Origin: Zymoseptoria tritici IPO323
Taxonomy: Eukaryota; Ascomycota; Dothideomycetes; Mycosphaerellales; Mycosphaerellaceae
Assembly: GCF_000219625.1 (NCBI RefSeq)
Contig: NC_018215.1
Span: 496,001-560,000, forward strand
Reading direction: 5' to 3'
Length of the DNA: 64,000 bases
The translations under genes and the position numbers were made by a program. The notes beneath the pieces are model-generated. The model worked only from the letters and a program-made list of their open reading frames with translations, was not told the origin of the DNA and ran no database searches. Positions 29,729 to 42,568 of this stretch are shown piece by piece (position 1 is the first letter of the stretch; every line of letters starts with the position of its first letter).

Positions 29729-31037
29729 GATGGTCTGCGCTGTCTCCGGGGAAGGTGCAATGGAAGGGATAATGCTGTGAAGGAGTACGGCGATGACGGG
29801 AGAGCAAAAGCTCGTTGCGACGTCGGGACGAAAGGGCAATGCACGGACCCACCGAATGATGAAACAACCTGGAAGAGACCGAAGTGCAGTGGACGACAAG
29901 AGACACGGAAGAAGTAGGGATGGAATTGAACACGTAGAAAGACGCGATCTCGACCGGCGATGCACTCCTGATATTCTCTAGCCAGCATGCGATATATTCC
30001 GCCTCATGTACCTAGGTTCTTCCAGGACCCAGATCACGTACCTCGTACCTGAGCGACCTCGTGAAGCTTTTCGATACCGTACCTCGGTGTTGTCCCCGTC
30101 TACCACCGTACAAGACACGACTACTCCACATGCAACTCGGCCTCCAATGCATCATCATGAATATGCAATTGATGCTGCTGACTACAAGCCGTCTTGTGAG
30201 ATGCAGAGCTTCACAGAGCATCTCGCTGCGAGCACGCTATTGCGTCAAAGGATTGACATTGTCACTTTCGAGATCATCGTTGCTGGCCATTTTCTGCCGA
30301 AGGCGCGTCTTCTCATGGTGATATATATCATCTCAGAAGAACGTCGGATGATTGGGAAGCTTGAGCATGGCCGACTTCTTCACGGCACGCATAATCTCAT
30401 CACGTGATCGTTTCACAGCCTCCCCTCTGGAAGACAGGCACTTCGGACGAGGTCGATTTAAACTCATATTTTACCATGTGCCAGGGCGACAGATCGACGT
30501 GGGGAGATGTCTAAAGTGAAGTGCCTGGACATGTTCAAAAGTCGCAAGCACGATCCTGAGTGATGCGGCTGCGGGAAAGAGCCATGCTGGGCGTCGGTGT
30601 GATCGCACAAGACACGCGAAAGCAATCATTCATCTGATTGCTCGAGGACGACATTGTATGCTGTTTCAATGCGTCTTGAGAAATATTGAAGTCATCGTGA
30701 AATCTTGCTGGGTATTCTGAGGACGCGACGTGCTAGCAAAGCCAGACCCACTTTGACTTCCGTGACTTCGACTCTCCATCCCATCTTCATCACCCGCCAT
30801 CGCCTGCTGCTCGCCTGCTGCTCCTTGCCATACCAACTGTCCTTTGGAACCACGACTGTGTTGATGATCAAATACTGACAAATCCCAAAGGCTTCTCTGC
30901 GTACCACGAAGTACTGGTAGCCTCCACAGAATCCTGCGCCGTAACCAAAGCTTGGCAAGACCGACGCGCTCCGACACAGCTCTCGCCCACCCCACTCTCG
31001 ATCGAAGTCGGAAACTTCTCCCGCCGGGTTGGATGAC
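29729..31037. other. Divergent intergenic region
   Basis: 1.3 kb between the carrier (-) and the AAA ATPase (+). No gene, RNA or repeat could be supported; long minus-strand frames at its right side overlap the next gene and are shadows. Confidence 0.5.
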
Positions 31038-34000
31038 ATGTCGAAGAGGAAGATCGAGCACTGGGATCCCACAAAGAGTGACAGCGATGACCTAGATTGG
31101 GACGCTGCATCATCGCCGAAAGCTCGGTCACAACACCGCTCCAGAAAGTCAAACAAGAACTCGCCTCGCAAACCCCCCAAGCGCCGTAGGGAGGCATACG
31201 GTGATAGCGAGGACGATATCGAGCTCGACAGTAACGAGGCGAGCGAGGAGGAGGCGTCCTTTGCGGAATCGAGCGACGAAGCGCCTGTCGAGCTCAATCC
31301 TCGCACAGGAAGGGGCGTTCGATCTGCTGCGAAGAAGCCGATCAAGTACGAGGAGAGTGAGGAAGAGGACATCATACCCTCCGACAGCGACCGCGATCCA
31401 CTCCAGCCCACACCAGCTCGCGGCAAGCGCCCAGCACGTGCCGATCTATCGAGACCTTCACTCATTGTCAAGTTGAAACTTCCAAAGGGTATGGACGGAA
31501 GACGCAGCACGCGCACAGGTAGCGGCAGCCGCACGAAGCGCGAGCCTACACCCCAGTCTGGCCTCACGCGGAGGAGCAGTCGCATATCACACGACGAGGT
31601 CGCTCCACTTGTCGCTCTGACCGACTCCGGTAAGCACGAAGTCGTCACAAGAGCCGCCACCGAAACGCCTGAACCGCCCGTGCGTCGACCAACTCGAGGT
31701 GGAAAAGGATTGAAGAAGCCTCCGAGCGCGATCATGGAGGCGTCACAAGAGGACTCGGGTTCACAGGGTTTGGACATAGTGTCGCAGATGGAGGAGGCAG
31801 CCGCAGCCGCAGGTGACAAGGCCGAAACACAAATCTCCCGCACTTCTCCTACATCAGCAGCGAAGGATGAAGACATACGGATGGAGTATGTAGATGATGA
31901 GGAAGAGGCGGTTGTACAAGAGTCGCAGCCGGACATCGACGACGAAGACGAAGGACCTGTCTCGCGAGGGAGTCGACTGCTGCGAACACGCCGAAAAGCA
32001 TCGACACCGCCCACCTCGCAACCCGGTGGTAACACCCGCAGATCACTGCGAACTCGAAAGCCCGCTGGAGAACAGAGCAGCGACTTTGAACCAGACGCAG
32101 AAGGCGAAGCAGATGCTGAAGAGGAGATTTCAGACTCGGATACTCATGCAAAGCCTAGTAGGCGTGGTGGACTCAGCAGCGGAGAGGGCAGCTCGCAAGG
32201 TGGTAGACGATCTGGTCGAATCAGTCGGAAGGCAGCATCACAACGCAGTCGCCACGTTTCCGAGGATGATGAACTGGACCCGGAAGAAATTGCAGATGAA
32301 GCGGCGGAACTAGATGAGGACAATCGACGCAACAAACGACCCAAGAAGCGCCCATCTCAACGAGCAGACATCTCCTTCGAGCCAAATCTGCGAAGCCGTG
32401 GGAACAGACCGGACTATCGCATTTTGAGGCCTGAGCTGTTGCTTCCAATTGAAGACGACGATGCTCCTGCTGGAAACGCTAGTGCGACACCCCAACGTAA
32501 CAAACGTGGAGGTGGCACGGTCTACCGCAGCTTATTCTCTACCTTTGGACCTTTTGGCGGTGCTGGTGGTCCTCCGCCTGTGTTTGGAGGTCCGGACGGA
32601 GCGGGTGCACTTGGTGGAGCGGAATCTGACAGCAGCGATGATGATATGGTTTCTCGGCCACAGCAAGGGATTGGTGGTGCCGTCGGGATGACTCCAACGT
32701 CGGCTTTCCCCAAGCCCTTTGCTCCTCAAGCACACAATAACGATGCCCTGCAAGGTGCTGGAGGAGGACCACCTGGCTTGGGCAAGGTCAAGGATAAGAA
32801 AGCACTCGCCGATGCCGATCCTCTTGGTGTTGATGTCAACGTCAATTTCGACGGCGTTGGAGGTCTCGATAACCACATCAACCAGCTCAAAGAAATGGTG
32901 GCGCTGCCTTTGCTATACCCGGAGGTCTTCACGCGCTTTCATGTCACTCCGCCTCGCGGAGTGCTCTTCCACGGACCTCCAGGTACTGGTAAAACTCTCT
33001 TGGCCCGGGCTTTGGCATCGAGTGTGAGCTCTGGTGGGAGGAAGGTCACCTTCTACATGCGCAAGGGAGCCGACGCTCTCAGCAAATGGGTTGGTGAGGC
33101 CGAGAAGCAATTACGCTTGTTGTTCGAGGAGGCTCGCAAGAACCAACCAAGTATCATCTTCTTCGACGAGATTGATGGCTTGGCTCCTGTGCGGTCCAGC
33201 AAGCAGGAACAGATCCACGCATCGATTGTGGCCACACTGCTCGCTCTGATGGACGGCATGGACGGTCGTGGGCAGGTGATCGTCATAGGCGCTACCAACA
33301 GACCTGACTCTGTCGATCCAGCGCTTCGTCGTCCTGGCAGATTCGATCGCGAGTTCTACTTTCCTCTTCCGGACCAGGCTGGTCGTCGCAAAATCCTTGA
33401 TATCCACACGAAAGGATGGGATCCGCCTCTTCAGCCTCAATTCAAGGATCAACTGGCGGAGATCACCCGCGGCTACGGTGGTGCTGATCTTCGCGCACTC
33501 TGTACTGAAGCAGCGTTGAACGCCGTGCAAGGGACCTATCCGCAAATCTACGCCAGCGACGAGAAGCTCATCATCGATCCAAGCACGATCAAAGTTTTGG
33601 CAAAGGACTTTATGATCTCCGTCAACAAGATGATCCCGTCCTCGGAGCGATCTGCATCCTCGGGAGCCACACCGCTGAAGAAAGAGGTCGAGCCGTTGTT
33701 GCGTCAGCCGTTGATCGAGATTTCAAACCGCATCGATGAAGCCATCCCTCGCAAGCGAAAGGCGACAGCACTGGAGGAAGCCATGTACGACGATCGAAAT
33801 GATGAGTTTGGCTTTCAGAAGGAGACTATGCAAAGAGACTTTGAGGCATCTCGCATCTTCAGGCCGAGACTTTTGATCACAGGAAAGCAAGGCATGGGCC
33901 AGCAATACCTCGGAGCTGCGTTGCTCAGCAAATTTGAAGGCCTGCACGTGCAAAGCTTCGACTTGCCGACTTTGATGAAGGATACGACGAGAGTGAGTCC

Positions 34001-35994
34001 GTTCGTTGTCAGGTTCGTCAGAACACTTGCTAACATAATTTCAGTCGACCGAAGCCGCCGTTGTACAACTTTTCGAAGAAGTCAAGAGGCACAAACCGAG
34101 TGTCATATACATCCCCAGCGTCAACGTCTGGTACGAAACACTGAGCGACGCAACTAAGAGAACCTTTGTCGGCCTCCTTCGCAGCCTGCATCCCACGGAT
34201 CCGGTCCTACTCCTCGGCATCATGGAGCAGGAGGCCGAAGAAGACTTTGATCAGCAGACGTGGGCTGATAAGCAGGCACTACATAAACAGATGGTGCGCG
34301 AATTGTTTGGCTACTCCAACAAGAACCAATACGATCTTTTGCGACCTACCCAGGCCGCGAGAGAAGAGTTCTTCAACGCAGTCATCGACTTCGTTCGCAA
34401 GTCGCCCAAGGAGTTTCCAGGTCTTGAAGGCCGCAAGAAGCGCAAGCTCGAGGCCTTGCCAATCGCACCGCCACCCGAGGCGCCCAAGGGGCCTACCAAA
34501 GCTGAACTCAAAGCGCAGAAGAAGAAGGATCATCAGACGTTGAATATGCTGAAACTCCACATTCAGCCAGTCATGGATCAGATCAAGAGAATGTACAAGA
34601 AGTTCAGAACGCCAATCATCGATGAGCTTACAATTGCGTACCTCTACGACGAGCAAGATCCTCAAACGTTGACGACCGACTTGACCGACGAACAAAAGCA
34701 GCAGCAGCAACTTTTCCGGCCGTTTGAAATCGACAAGGACGAGAAAGGGGTTGGTGGGCTGAGAGAAGCATCGACCGGCAATTTCTACTACAACCTCGAG
34801 ATCGTAACGATTGAGAAGCGCCTTTCCAACGGATACTATAAGCGGCCCAAGGATTTCCTCGGCGACATCAAGCGACTGGCCAAAGATGCCAAGACGTCTG
34901 GGGATCAAGATCGCACTCTGAGAGCCAACGAGATGCTGGCGAATGTGGAGGTCGACATGGCCGCGTTGGAAATTCAGCAATCTGGTCTCGTTGCGGAATG
35001 CGAGGCTGTATATCAGCGAGAGCAAGAACGTCTCACAAAGGCTCATGAAGCTGAGCGACGTGGCGACGATGTTGCCGACGTTGTGCCAAATGTACCGCCT
35101 CCCGATGCATCCAAGACAACCGATGAGAATTCAGGTCCAGTCATGCTTGGGCAGCAGATTCCAGGCCGGCAACTGTTCCCTATCACGCCCAAGCCGAACT
35201 CTGACCCTTGGAGCACCACAAATGGTAGCCACCCATCGGAGCAGACCAATGGCTCTACGGTACCATCCCGACCTCAGGAGGACTCGGAGATGTTCGACAG
35301 TGAAGTCGACATGCAAGATCCGAGCCGTAGAGCTGGCAATGCTCCTCAACCAGGCCATCCACAAGGTCTCACTCGGCCGTTCTCACAGCGCTCCGCACAT
35401 ACCCAGCTTGCGCAAGGCTCTCAATTGGATCAATATCAGAACAGCGCGTCAACTACCAACTCAGCGCAGAAGACCAGCTCCCGCAGCAGTGGTCCTTTCT
35501 CGGCCCACTCCAGCACCAACGGCGTGCATGGCCACGAGCATCCCGACTTCACAAAGCTCGGCCCTGCTTTGAGTGGCAGTCAGATACCAGACACTCAAGA
35601 CCCCTCCGCCGCGTCTCAGTCGCAGCTATCTCCATCTTCTCAACACAGCATGGCTCCCCCTCCGCGGGACGCCCGTGCCGGTAGTCTCAGCGCGATCCTC
35701 AACGCAGAGGACGATAGTCAGTCCAACCACGGTCGAGCTGCCGCTACGACGTCTCATCAGCTTGTCCTTGACGTTGAAGACCTTACGACTCTGCACGCCG
35801 AGCTCGTGCGCCGGTCTTCTGGACTCTCGCTCGAGCAAATGGAGCAGATCAATGCAAGTCTGATGGATGTGATCTGGAAGATGAGAGGCGAGTACAATCG
35901 CAGTCGTGTGTGTCACGCGGTCAAGGACGCGTTCAACACAACGGTGCAGGATATTGAACTTTGTCAGAAGGTCTGGAAACCCTCGCAGGATTAG
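31038..35994 (+). CDS. YTA7: YTA7/ATAD2-type AAA+ ATPase with degenerate bromodomain
   Basis: A histone H3-H4 handling ATPase of chromatin (budding yeast Yta7, fission yeast Abo1, human ATAD2). Two exons, 31038-33992 and 34045-35994 (52-bp intron, GTGAGT donor), give 1,634 residues. The first ~600 residues are acidic/basic and disordered (MSKRKIEHWDPTKSDSDD). AAA1: Walker A GPPGTGKTLLARALA at ~646, Walker B PSIIFFDEIDGLAP at ~703-716, and arginine-finger region NRPDSVDPALRRPGRFDRE. AAA2 lacks a proper Walker A (TGKQGMGQQYLGAA at ~950), as usual for this family. A divergent bromodomain-like segment begins at ~1155 (HIQPVMDQIKRMYKKFRTPI). A Ser/Gln-rich tail follows. The start is the first ATG; upstream non-ATG codons are open. 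Confidence 0.95.
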
Positions 35995-36333
35995 GGTGGG
36001 AAGGGTGAGGTCGCTGAGGTGGTGCATCTTTTTGGTAGATTGAGCTTAGCAGCATCTACATTGGCTTCGGTAAAGTGCGTGTGAGAGTTGAGAACGACAT
36101 ATTGCAGATGTACTCGGCAAGTCGCCGTCTCTCTAGCCTACGATGATCACTTTATTCTTCACCGTGAAATATTTGAAGCGATTTCATGTCGGCTTTGGGA
36201 GGCGCTCGTGACTTCTCCGCCAATCACAGGCCGATCGCAACGCCACTGTTTATTTCCGCGAGTCGCTTGACAACCACACGTTCTCATCGCCGCACCCACT
36301 TAACCACAGTGCACCTTGCGCGGCAGCAATATA
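35995..36333. other. Intergenic region
   Basis: 339 bp between two plus-strand genes; promoter of the WD40 gene by position. Nothing specific seen. Confidence 0.45.
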
Positions 36334-39084
36334 ATGCCGTCGACCCGGCGAGCGAATCCTGTGCCTAGTAGAATAACATTATCGCAGCCTTTCGAGATAC
36401 CGGAATCTACACATCTACTCATCACCACTCCACGACATATTTTCGCATGGGACGCAGCTGGGATACGACCCGTCTTCCGGAGCAGGAAAGGCGGCATTGT
36501 CGCTGCTCGAGAAGCAAAGGATGGCTCCGGAGTACTGGCCGTCGCGAGCAGTAATGTCGTCGTCTTGCATGACACGAAGAGAGCCAAGCAGGAGAGTTGG
36601 GGATTGAGCGCCGATCAGGATGAAGTTCGTTTTCTGGAATACGGACCCAATGCCAAATCACTGTTCCTGACAACGACTACCGACGGAGCTATTCAAAATT
36701 ACAACATCGAGCGATCAAGATTGTTGGAGCCTGCGGAGAAGTTGGCAACACCTCCTGCTGCGCTGGCGGTATCTCCAACAGGTCATCTGGTCCTCTCGGC
36801 TTCGTTGAATCCTCCGGTCATCCACTTGAAAAACATGACGACGAACACCGCTTCCCTTCGAATACATCCAAATGCATCATCAGCTCCGATCTCATGCGCA
36901 GTGTTTCACCCCGAACGGCCGAACGTCTTTCTGATCGCATACCGCGACGGAACGATCGCCGCCTATGATGCTTCAAGATTGCCGAAGAGAGACTTTGGCG
37001 TGCACGCTGACCTAGGGTTGAAGGATGGCGAGATCGGGCACTTTTCAAATCTGCATCGTGGTACTGTCGAGGGAGATTCGTCGTTGAACAAAACGACCTT
37101 GGCCGCACCGATCATCGGTATTGCATTCCTGCCAGGCTTCAAAACAAGGGCGGTCACGGCTGGTCGAGATGGCAAGTGCAAAATCATCGATTTCGCGAAA
37201 AGTGGTGAAGTCCTACGATCATGGCATACCAAAGCTCCTCTCACATCGATATCGGTGGTGGCGATCAAGACCGAAACACCATCACGGTCTGCTCGCGACA
37301 GTCGCCGAAGTCAAGCTTCAGCACATACAATCGGAGGACCGACGAGCACTGAGAGCATGATCGCACTAGGCCGAATTGATGGCAAGGTGCAGGTTTATGA
37401 TACGGTTGGGTTGTTGCTGGCGGAGCAGGCGATTGCTGGACAGGAAGAGAAGGTTTTGTCGGTCGAATGGATCAAGGGCGAGTCTCCACAAGGTTTCCAA
37501 GGCGATGGAATTGAGCGGCACTTCAGTGCTGCGACTGTCACTTCCCTCAAGCCGTGGTCCACAAAGGTACAGCCTGGCCTGGATGTTTCAAAGCCTGTCA
37601 AGGCGATCGAAGTCCCACAGACCAAAAGTCCGAATGTTATTCGATCTACCAGGAAGCTGGTCGTTCATCCGGATGAGATTGAGCAACAAGGAACTGTCCG
37701 TCACACTCCTGCAGCGAAGAATGCCGGAAAGTCCATGACCGCAGTGGTGGGATACCAGGATCTGTTCTCTCCCGTCAAGCCCGAGACGACGAGAGCCGCA
37801 ACCCAGGAACTCAAACCCAGTCCACGGAAGAACCGACCGCGGCTCTCAAGTCAGACTTTTGTCAAATGTCCTCCAGTCATGTCAACAAATACCCACCCGG
37901 CAAGTCCTCGCGGCCTTACCATACTTCAGCCAGCCGAAAGCCATGCCACGAATTCTGATTCTGCGGTAAGGAGGCGTCGCATCCAGCAGACTACGTACTT
38001 GAAGTCTGCACGTCGGACAAGCAGGCAGTTCGCTCAAGCAGATAACTCAGTCCGACGCATATCATTCGCGCAAGGAACAGGCCTCACCGGTGATGGGACT
38101 ATGCGAAGCAGACAGAGCGCTGCATCGACCAAACCTAGCGCCGACGCGAAAGTGCTCGCAGACATACGACGGCTCGCGCAACAGAACACGTCTCAGCGAA
38201 ATCCGGGCGCTGTATTGGAATATGCGGCGTCGTATCGACACAAATCTGCGATTAATGTCAGCGCGCAAAGTCAACTGCAGCAATCACATAATCATCCACC
38301 AGCACAACGTTCCCAAGTCCATGTCAGCGATCCAGAAACCTGGCCTACTGATTCCGTTGTATCTTCGCTTGCCGACAACGAAGACATCTGGCTCACCTCC
38401 GATTCGAATGATGACACATCGAAAAGGCGCAGAAGAAAGGCGAGAACTATGGACCGGCCTCCTGGACGCCAGACCTCGCGCTCAAGGGTCGATCGCATGG
38501 GCGGCACAATGAGCACTGTAATCTCTCACGAGGTCGCGAATACCATACCTTCGCCCTCTCACATCGCCAGAGTCGACGGCTCCACCGAAGACGAGATGTT
38601 CTCCGCGAATAGCCATCTGCCATCCCAAGGCACATTCTCGCCAGCGTCAGAAGACGTTCGGGAGCTGTTCCCCAGATCGTCATCGCTGTCTCCTCGGCGT
38701 CGCGCCAGTCCAAAGCGACGAAATCACGGCCATGTGTCTCCTGAGAGAAAGAGTCTCGCCTTGACAGCGATGTCGTTGAACCAAGCTCTTGGTCGGCAGC
38801 CTAAGAGTCCGTGGGCAAAAGCAAAAGCTTCACGGCGAGTACCAAGTCCGCGCAAGGGCGCCTCTACGATGAGCAAAGTCCAGCGCTCGATACCGGCTGC
38901 GAATCAGGACCTTCCAGCGATGGGTGATTGTGTGGAAGGACCTTCTCAATGTCTGACATGCTCAGACACAAGAGTGAGGGTACAAAGCCTGGAGAATGAA
39001 GTGGCTATGCTGAAGGGCGAGGTCCTAGCGATGAAAGCCATTCTAAGGAGGAATGGTTTGCCGTTTCCGGCATGTTTGCGCTAG
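36334..39084 (+). CDS. WD40-repeat protein with C-terminal coiled coil
   Basis: Intronless, 916 residues from ATG 36334 (MPSTRRANPVPSRITL); the frame is open a few codons upstream without ATG. The first ~420 residues look like a beta-propeller: repeated blades such as LEYGPNAKSLFLTTTTDGAI, VFHPERPNVFLIAYRDGTIA, AFLPGFKTRAVTAGRDGKCK and IALGRIDGKVQVYD. Residues ~430-860 are Ser/Arg-rich and disordered. The last ~40 residues form a short coiled coil (RVQSLENEVAMLKGEVLAMK). A propeller, a disordered linker and a small C-terminal helix is also the layout of NEDD1/GCP-WD proteins that recruit gamma-tubulin, so that role is a reasonable but unproven guess. Confidence 0.8.
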   Translation: MPSTRRANPVPSRITLSQPFEIPESTHLLITTPRHIFAWDAAGIRPVFRSRKGGIVAAREAKDGSGVLAVASSNVVVLHDTKRAKQESWGLSADQDEVRFLEYGPNAKSLFLTTTTDGAIQNYNIERSRLLEPAEKLATPPAALAVSPTGHLVLSASLNPPVIHLKNMTTNTASLRIHPNASSAPISCAVFHPERPNVFLIAYRDGTIAAYDASRLPKRDFGVHADLGLKDGEIGHFSNLHRGTVEGDSSLNKTTLAAPIIGIAFLPGFKTRAVTAGRDGKCKIIDFAKSGEVLRSWHTKAPLTSISVVAIKTETPSRSARDSRRSQASAHTIGGPTSTESMIALGRIDGKVQVYDTVGLLLAEQAIAGQEEKVLSVEWIKGESPQGFQGDGIERHFSAATVTSLKPWSTKVQPGLDVSKPVKAIEVPQTKSPNVIRSTRKLVVHPDEIEQQGTVRHTPAAKNAGKSMTAVVGYQDLFSPVKPETTRAATQELKPSPRKNRPRLSSQTFVKCPPVMSTNTHPASPRGLTILQPAESHATNSDSAVRRRRIQQTTYLKSARRTSRQFAQADNSVRRISFAQGTGLTGDGTMRSRQSAASTKPSADAKVLADIRRLAQQNTSQRNPGAVLEYAASYRHKSAINVSAQSQLQQSHNHPPAQRSQVHVSDPETWPTDSVVSSLADNEDIWLTSDSNDDTSKRRRRKARTMDRPPGRQTSRSRVDRMGGTMSTVISHEVANTIPSPSHIARVDGSTEDEMFSANSHLPSQGTFSPASEDVRELFPRSSSLSPRRRASPKRRNHGHVSPERKSLALTAMSLNQALGRQPKSPWAKAKASRRVPSPRKGASTMSKVQRSIPAANQDLPAMGDCVEGPSQCLTCSDTRVRVQSLENEVAMLKGEVLAMKAILRRNGLPFPACLR

Positions 39085-39271
39085 AAGCGAGGTGATAAAT
39101 GACATGGCCGCCATTGTTGAGTTTTGAAGAAGTCATCACCACTTCACCGCCCGAATATCGATTCAAAGACAGCTTCATGTCAACAGACTTTCAAGAAACA
39201 CAGACTCCTCCGATTTGAGCACGCCGTTCCTCTGCTGTCTCGCATTTCTTGCCACCCGGCAAATTCTTCCA

Positions 39272-41446
39272 CTAAATATTCTCCTTTCCATACATCGACT
39301 GTTTCTCCGCATCGGTATTGCCCGCAGTAAAGTCGATCGAGTGAGAACGATTGTGTGCCGCAGCCAGGCTTGCCGCACGTGGGTTGACAGATGAAGCTCG
39401 GCGAATCTGGTTCTCCTCCCGCTCAATGTACTCCAGAGGTCGCTTGGATGATGTCGCAACCTTATCGCGGTGAACGAAGACCTTCTTGCCTGCGGGCGAG
39501 GCGAAGTATCGGTCGAGGTCTTCCAGAGTGCGGCCGGCGGTCTCCGGATAGAAGAAGTAGACGAACGGTACGAAGCTCATGTTCATCACTAGCCAGACGA
39601 TGTAAAACTTCCAGCCGAGGTTTTGGATGCCAATCGGGGTGATTTCGACGACCTGGTAGTTTGTGGTCAGCAGATATTAGCATACTATGCAGCGGCGCCA
39701 ACGCACCATGAAGTTGAAGATCCAATTAGTTGCTGTGCCCAAAGCGGCTCCCTTATTCCGCATCGCCAAGCCGTTGATCTCAGAGGGCAACAGCCAAGGC
39801 ACGCCCTGGAATCCAATGCCGAAGAAGACGTAGTACAAAAAGAAGAACGCCACACTCGCGCTAGCGACCTCGCTGGCATGTGCAAAGCCCGGCTTATCAC
39901 TGAGTGCCAGAAGGATTGTGATCATGAGATAGCAAAAGCCTTGTCCGGCAGCGGCGTACATGAGCATCTTTCGGCGACCCCATCTTTCGACATTCGGGAT
40001 ACCGATGAGCGAGAAGAGGAGATAGCTGACACTGTTGCAAGCGGCGAGCAATCTGGCCATGGTTTCGCCAAAGCCGACGGATTCGATCAGGACCGTGGGC
40101 AAGTAGTAAGAAGTGACGTTGATGCCTGTTGTTGGGATCAGCAATGGTCATGATGTCTCTGTCCTTTTCTACCAACCTGAAAGTTGTTGCATAGCCTGAG
40201 CGCCCATGCCGAGAAACAATCGGCGAAGCGTTGCTGTCCCTGCGGCGGAAGTGTTCTTCTTGCCCATAAGTAGGTCCCGGATCCGAACTGAATGCTCCCT
40301 CTCGTAGGCGGTTGAGAACTTGATCTCTGCCAGCTCGGTCTGTACGTATGGGTCTTCGATCGATGTGCCTTCGATGTCGGCAAGAATCAGCTCAGCTTCT
40401 TCGACTCGGTCCTGTATCCTATCAGCTTCTGGTCATCCGGGAACACGAACGAATGCATGTCACCTTCTGAACAAGCCATCTTGGTGACTCCGGTAGCCAT
40501 GGAACCGTGGCGTATAGAATGACTATGAAAATGAACTGAAGTGCCAGCGGGACTCTCCAGGCCAATCCGCCTCCGAGGAAAGAGAAGCCGTAGGTCACCC
40601 AATTGGAGAGGCTGAAGCCTGCAATGTTCATGATCTGTGGGCAGCAGGTCAGTCTAATTCATGTACGAGAATCAGAATACAGGCTCAAATCCGCAGGCCT
40701 GGTTTGAGAGCAGTTCAGGCCTCGGCTGCGAGCCTTTTGGACCTCAATATTTCTTACCAGCTCAATGACGATCAGCTTGCCTCTCCAAGCCGCCTTAGAA
40801 GTCTCGGCCTGCCATGGTGGCGCTGTCGATGTGTTCAAGCCGTTCCCGATGCCCGCCACGATGCCTATAATCAATTAGCTTTGGCCACAGGCAAAGCAAT
40901 AGCCATCGCTCACGTCCGACGATCATATGAGGTACGCTGTACGCGGTGATCTGTAAGATAGCGCCGACACTCATGATCGTTGTTCCTATCAGGATCGTCT
41001 TCTTGCGTCCAATCATGTCTAGGTTCTGTCAGCGTTGAGCGTTCCTTGCCCAAATTCTGATTGAACAATAGCAAACAGCACGACATCAACATACCGCCTA
41101 TGAAGTATGCTGCAATGGCGCCGAAGAAGCAACCGATGTCGTAAATGGCAGTGACAGTGCCCTGCATGCTCTTGTTGGTCTCTATCCCGAGAGTCTCAAG
41201 GAAGTCCTTCGTGACAATGACGCCTCCGAAAACACCTGCAGAAGTTGTCAGCGCAAGGTTCCATTACTCCACCGAGAACAATACCCACCCTGATCGTAGC
41301 CGAATAAGGTCATGTCGGTTGCACACTTTTTTCGAAGTCAGCGACGTTGGAGCAGAGTAAGAAGTATCAGGACCGACCGCAACAGTCACTGCAAAGGTCA
41401 GCCATCCTCCTCTGAGGCCAAAGTAACGATCTTTCATTCCAAACAT
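39272..41446 (-). CDS. MFS sugar (hexose-type) transporter
   Basis: Nine exons on the minus strand: 41446-41378, 41325-41289, 41235-41095, 41018-40914, 40864-40758, 40634-40464, 40411-40177, 40125-39707, 39652-39272. They sum to 1,665 nt (554 residues), the usual size for fungal hexose permeases. Sugar-porter signatures appear in order: FGYDQGVFGG (TM1), DMIGRKKTI (loop 2-3), PESPRWL (end of TM6), GINVTSYYLPTVL (TM7), NVERWGRRKML (loop 8-9), and PETAGRTLEDLD after TM12. Introns are 49-123 bp. The first splice (donor GTCGGT) is the weakest and was chosen because it restores the TVACATDMTLFGYDQG reading. Likely a plasma-membrane proton symporter or facilitator; the substrate cannot be told from sequence. 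Confidence 0.93.
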
Positions 41447-42568
41447 CGCAGCTGTCGTTCAGAAGATGTGCTGTGAAAGCTGCTGATCAAAAGACCAATA
41501 CTGGGTGCAACAGATGTTATATTTGACTGCTTGACCGACAAATGAATCCACCCATCCTTGAACTGCCTGCATGTACGAACTAGCAGAATGGTTTGTGCAT
41601 ACGCTGCACCGTTCATTTCCGCCTCTTGCCATCGATATGTGAAACCAATGAGTGCTATGGCCTCCGCACCAATGACGCGGAATCCAGCATTTGGAGACCC
41701 ATCCTGGGGTGCATTCGCGGGGCCGTCGAGCCATAGAGCATGCGGCCCGGCCGTTCCTTCGGCGAATGATCGGTGGTACTCGACAATGCATACATTTGAT
41801 GTGGTACACCGAGAAGGAAGTCGCACAGACTGCCTCTGCGAAGTGCACTGCACACGGCAATTGGCGGCGTCTTTCAATCAAGTGTTCGATTTCTGCTGCA
41901 GGTGAGCGATGAGTCCACGCTGATCTTCATGCACTTCTGAGCTCTTCCAGTTGAGAAGCTTTGTCTCAAGGCGAGGAAAGAGATGGGCTCCGTCGATCGC
42001 CACACGTCGAGGATGTTGCTCCGGTATGCACCCCGCTCCTTGAGCCTCGAGGATCAGTGTTCAGTCGTATTTGCATCGCTAGCCTCTGGAGCACGACAGG
42101 TCCTTGTATGCACGGATTGGAAAGACCTCACGTGCACTCTTTCCCCACAGACCATGACGACGGTTACAGGGAAAGGCGAGGTTAGCCCGGTCGGCAAGAA
42201 CGTGTCCCGTTCGGCGAAGAGTGCGCCATGTTCGCATGCGTGCTCTTGAAACGCGGCTGATCAGCGGGTGGCAATGCAATGGTCGCCCAACACGCATTGC
42301 CCAGGTAAAGCCAATTACGGCATTAGTCAACATCGTTGCATTTTGTTGGGTGTCAAAGACGGGCCGATCGAAGTGCAAGACTCCACGGAGTGAAGGCCGA
42401 ACGTGTGGGGTCTGTGCATGGTAGAGCCCCACCAGATCGAGACTGACCGCACGAGAGCACAGTTTGTAATTTGTATCGTCGAAGCATTTGATCATTCAAT
42501 GCGGCTGATACCTAAAGGCTCCATCAGCACGGCCATTCTCTGAACGTGTTCACCCGTACGTACACTCC
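41447..42568. other. Gene-free stretch
   Basis: 1.1 kb between two minus-strand genes. Several overlapping frames of 60-150 codons exist on both strands, but none has a recognisable motif or splice-supported extension. Confidence 0.45.

Noticed and set aside
30692..32035. 447-residue minus-strand frame
   Set aside because: Antisense to the Ser/Asp-rich N-terminus of the YTA7-like gene; Ser-rich composition is the mirror of that region.
41459..41881. 140-residue minus-strand frames upstream of the transporter
   Set aside because: Overlapping frames on both strands, no domain, no splice support.
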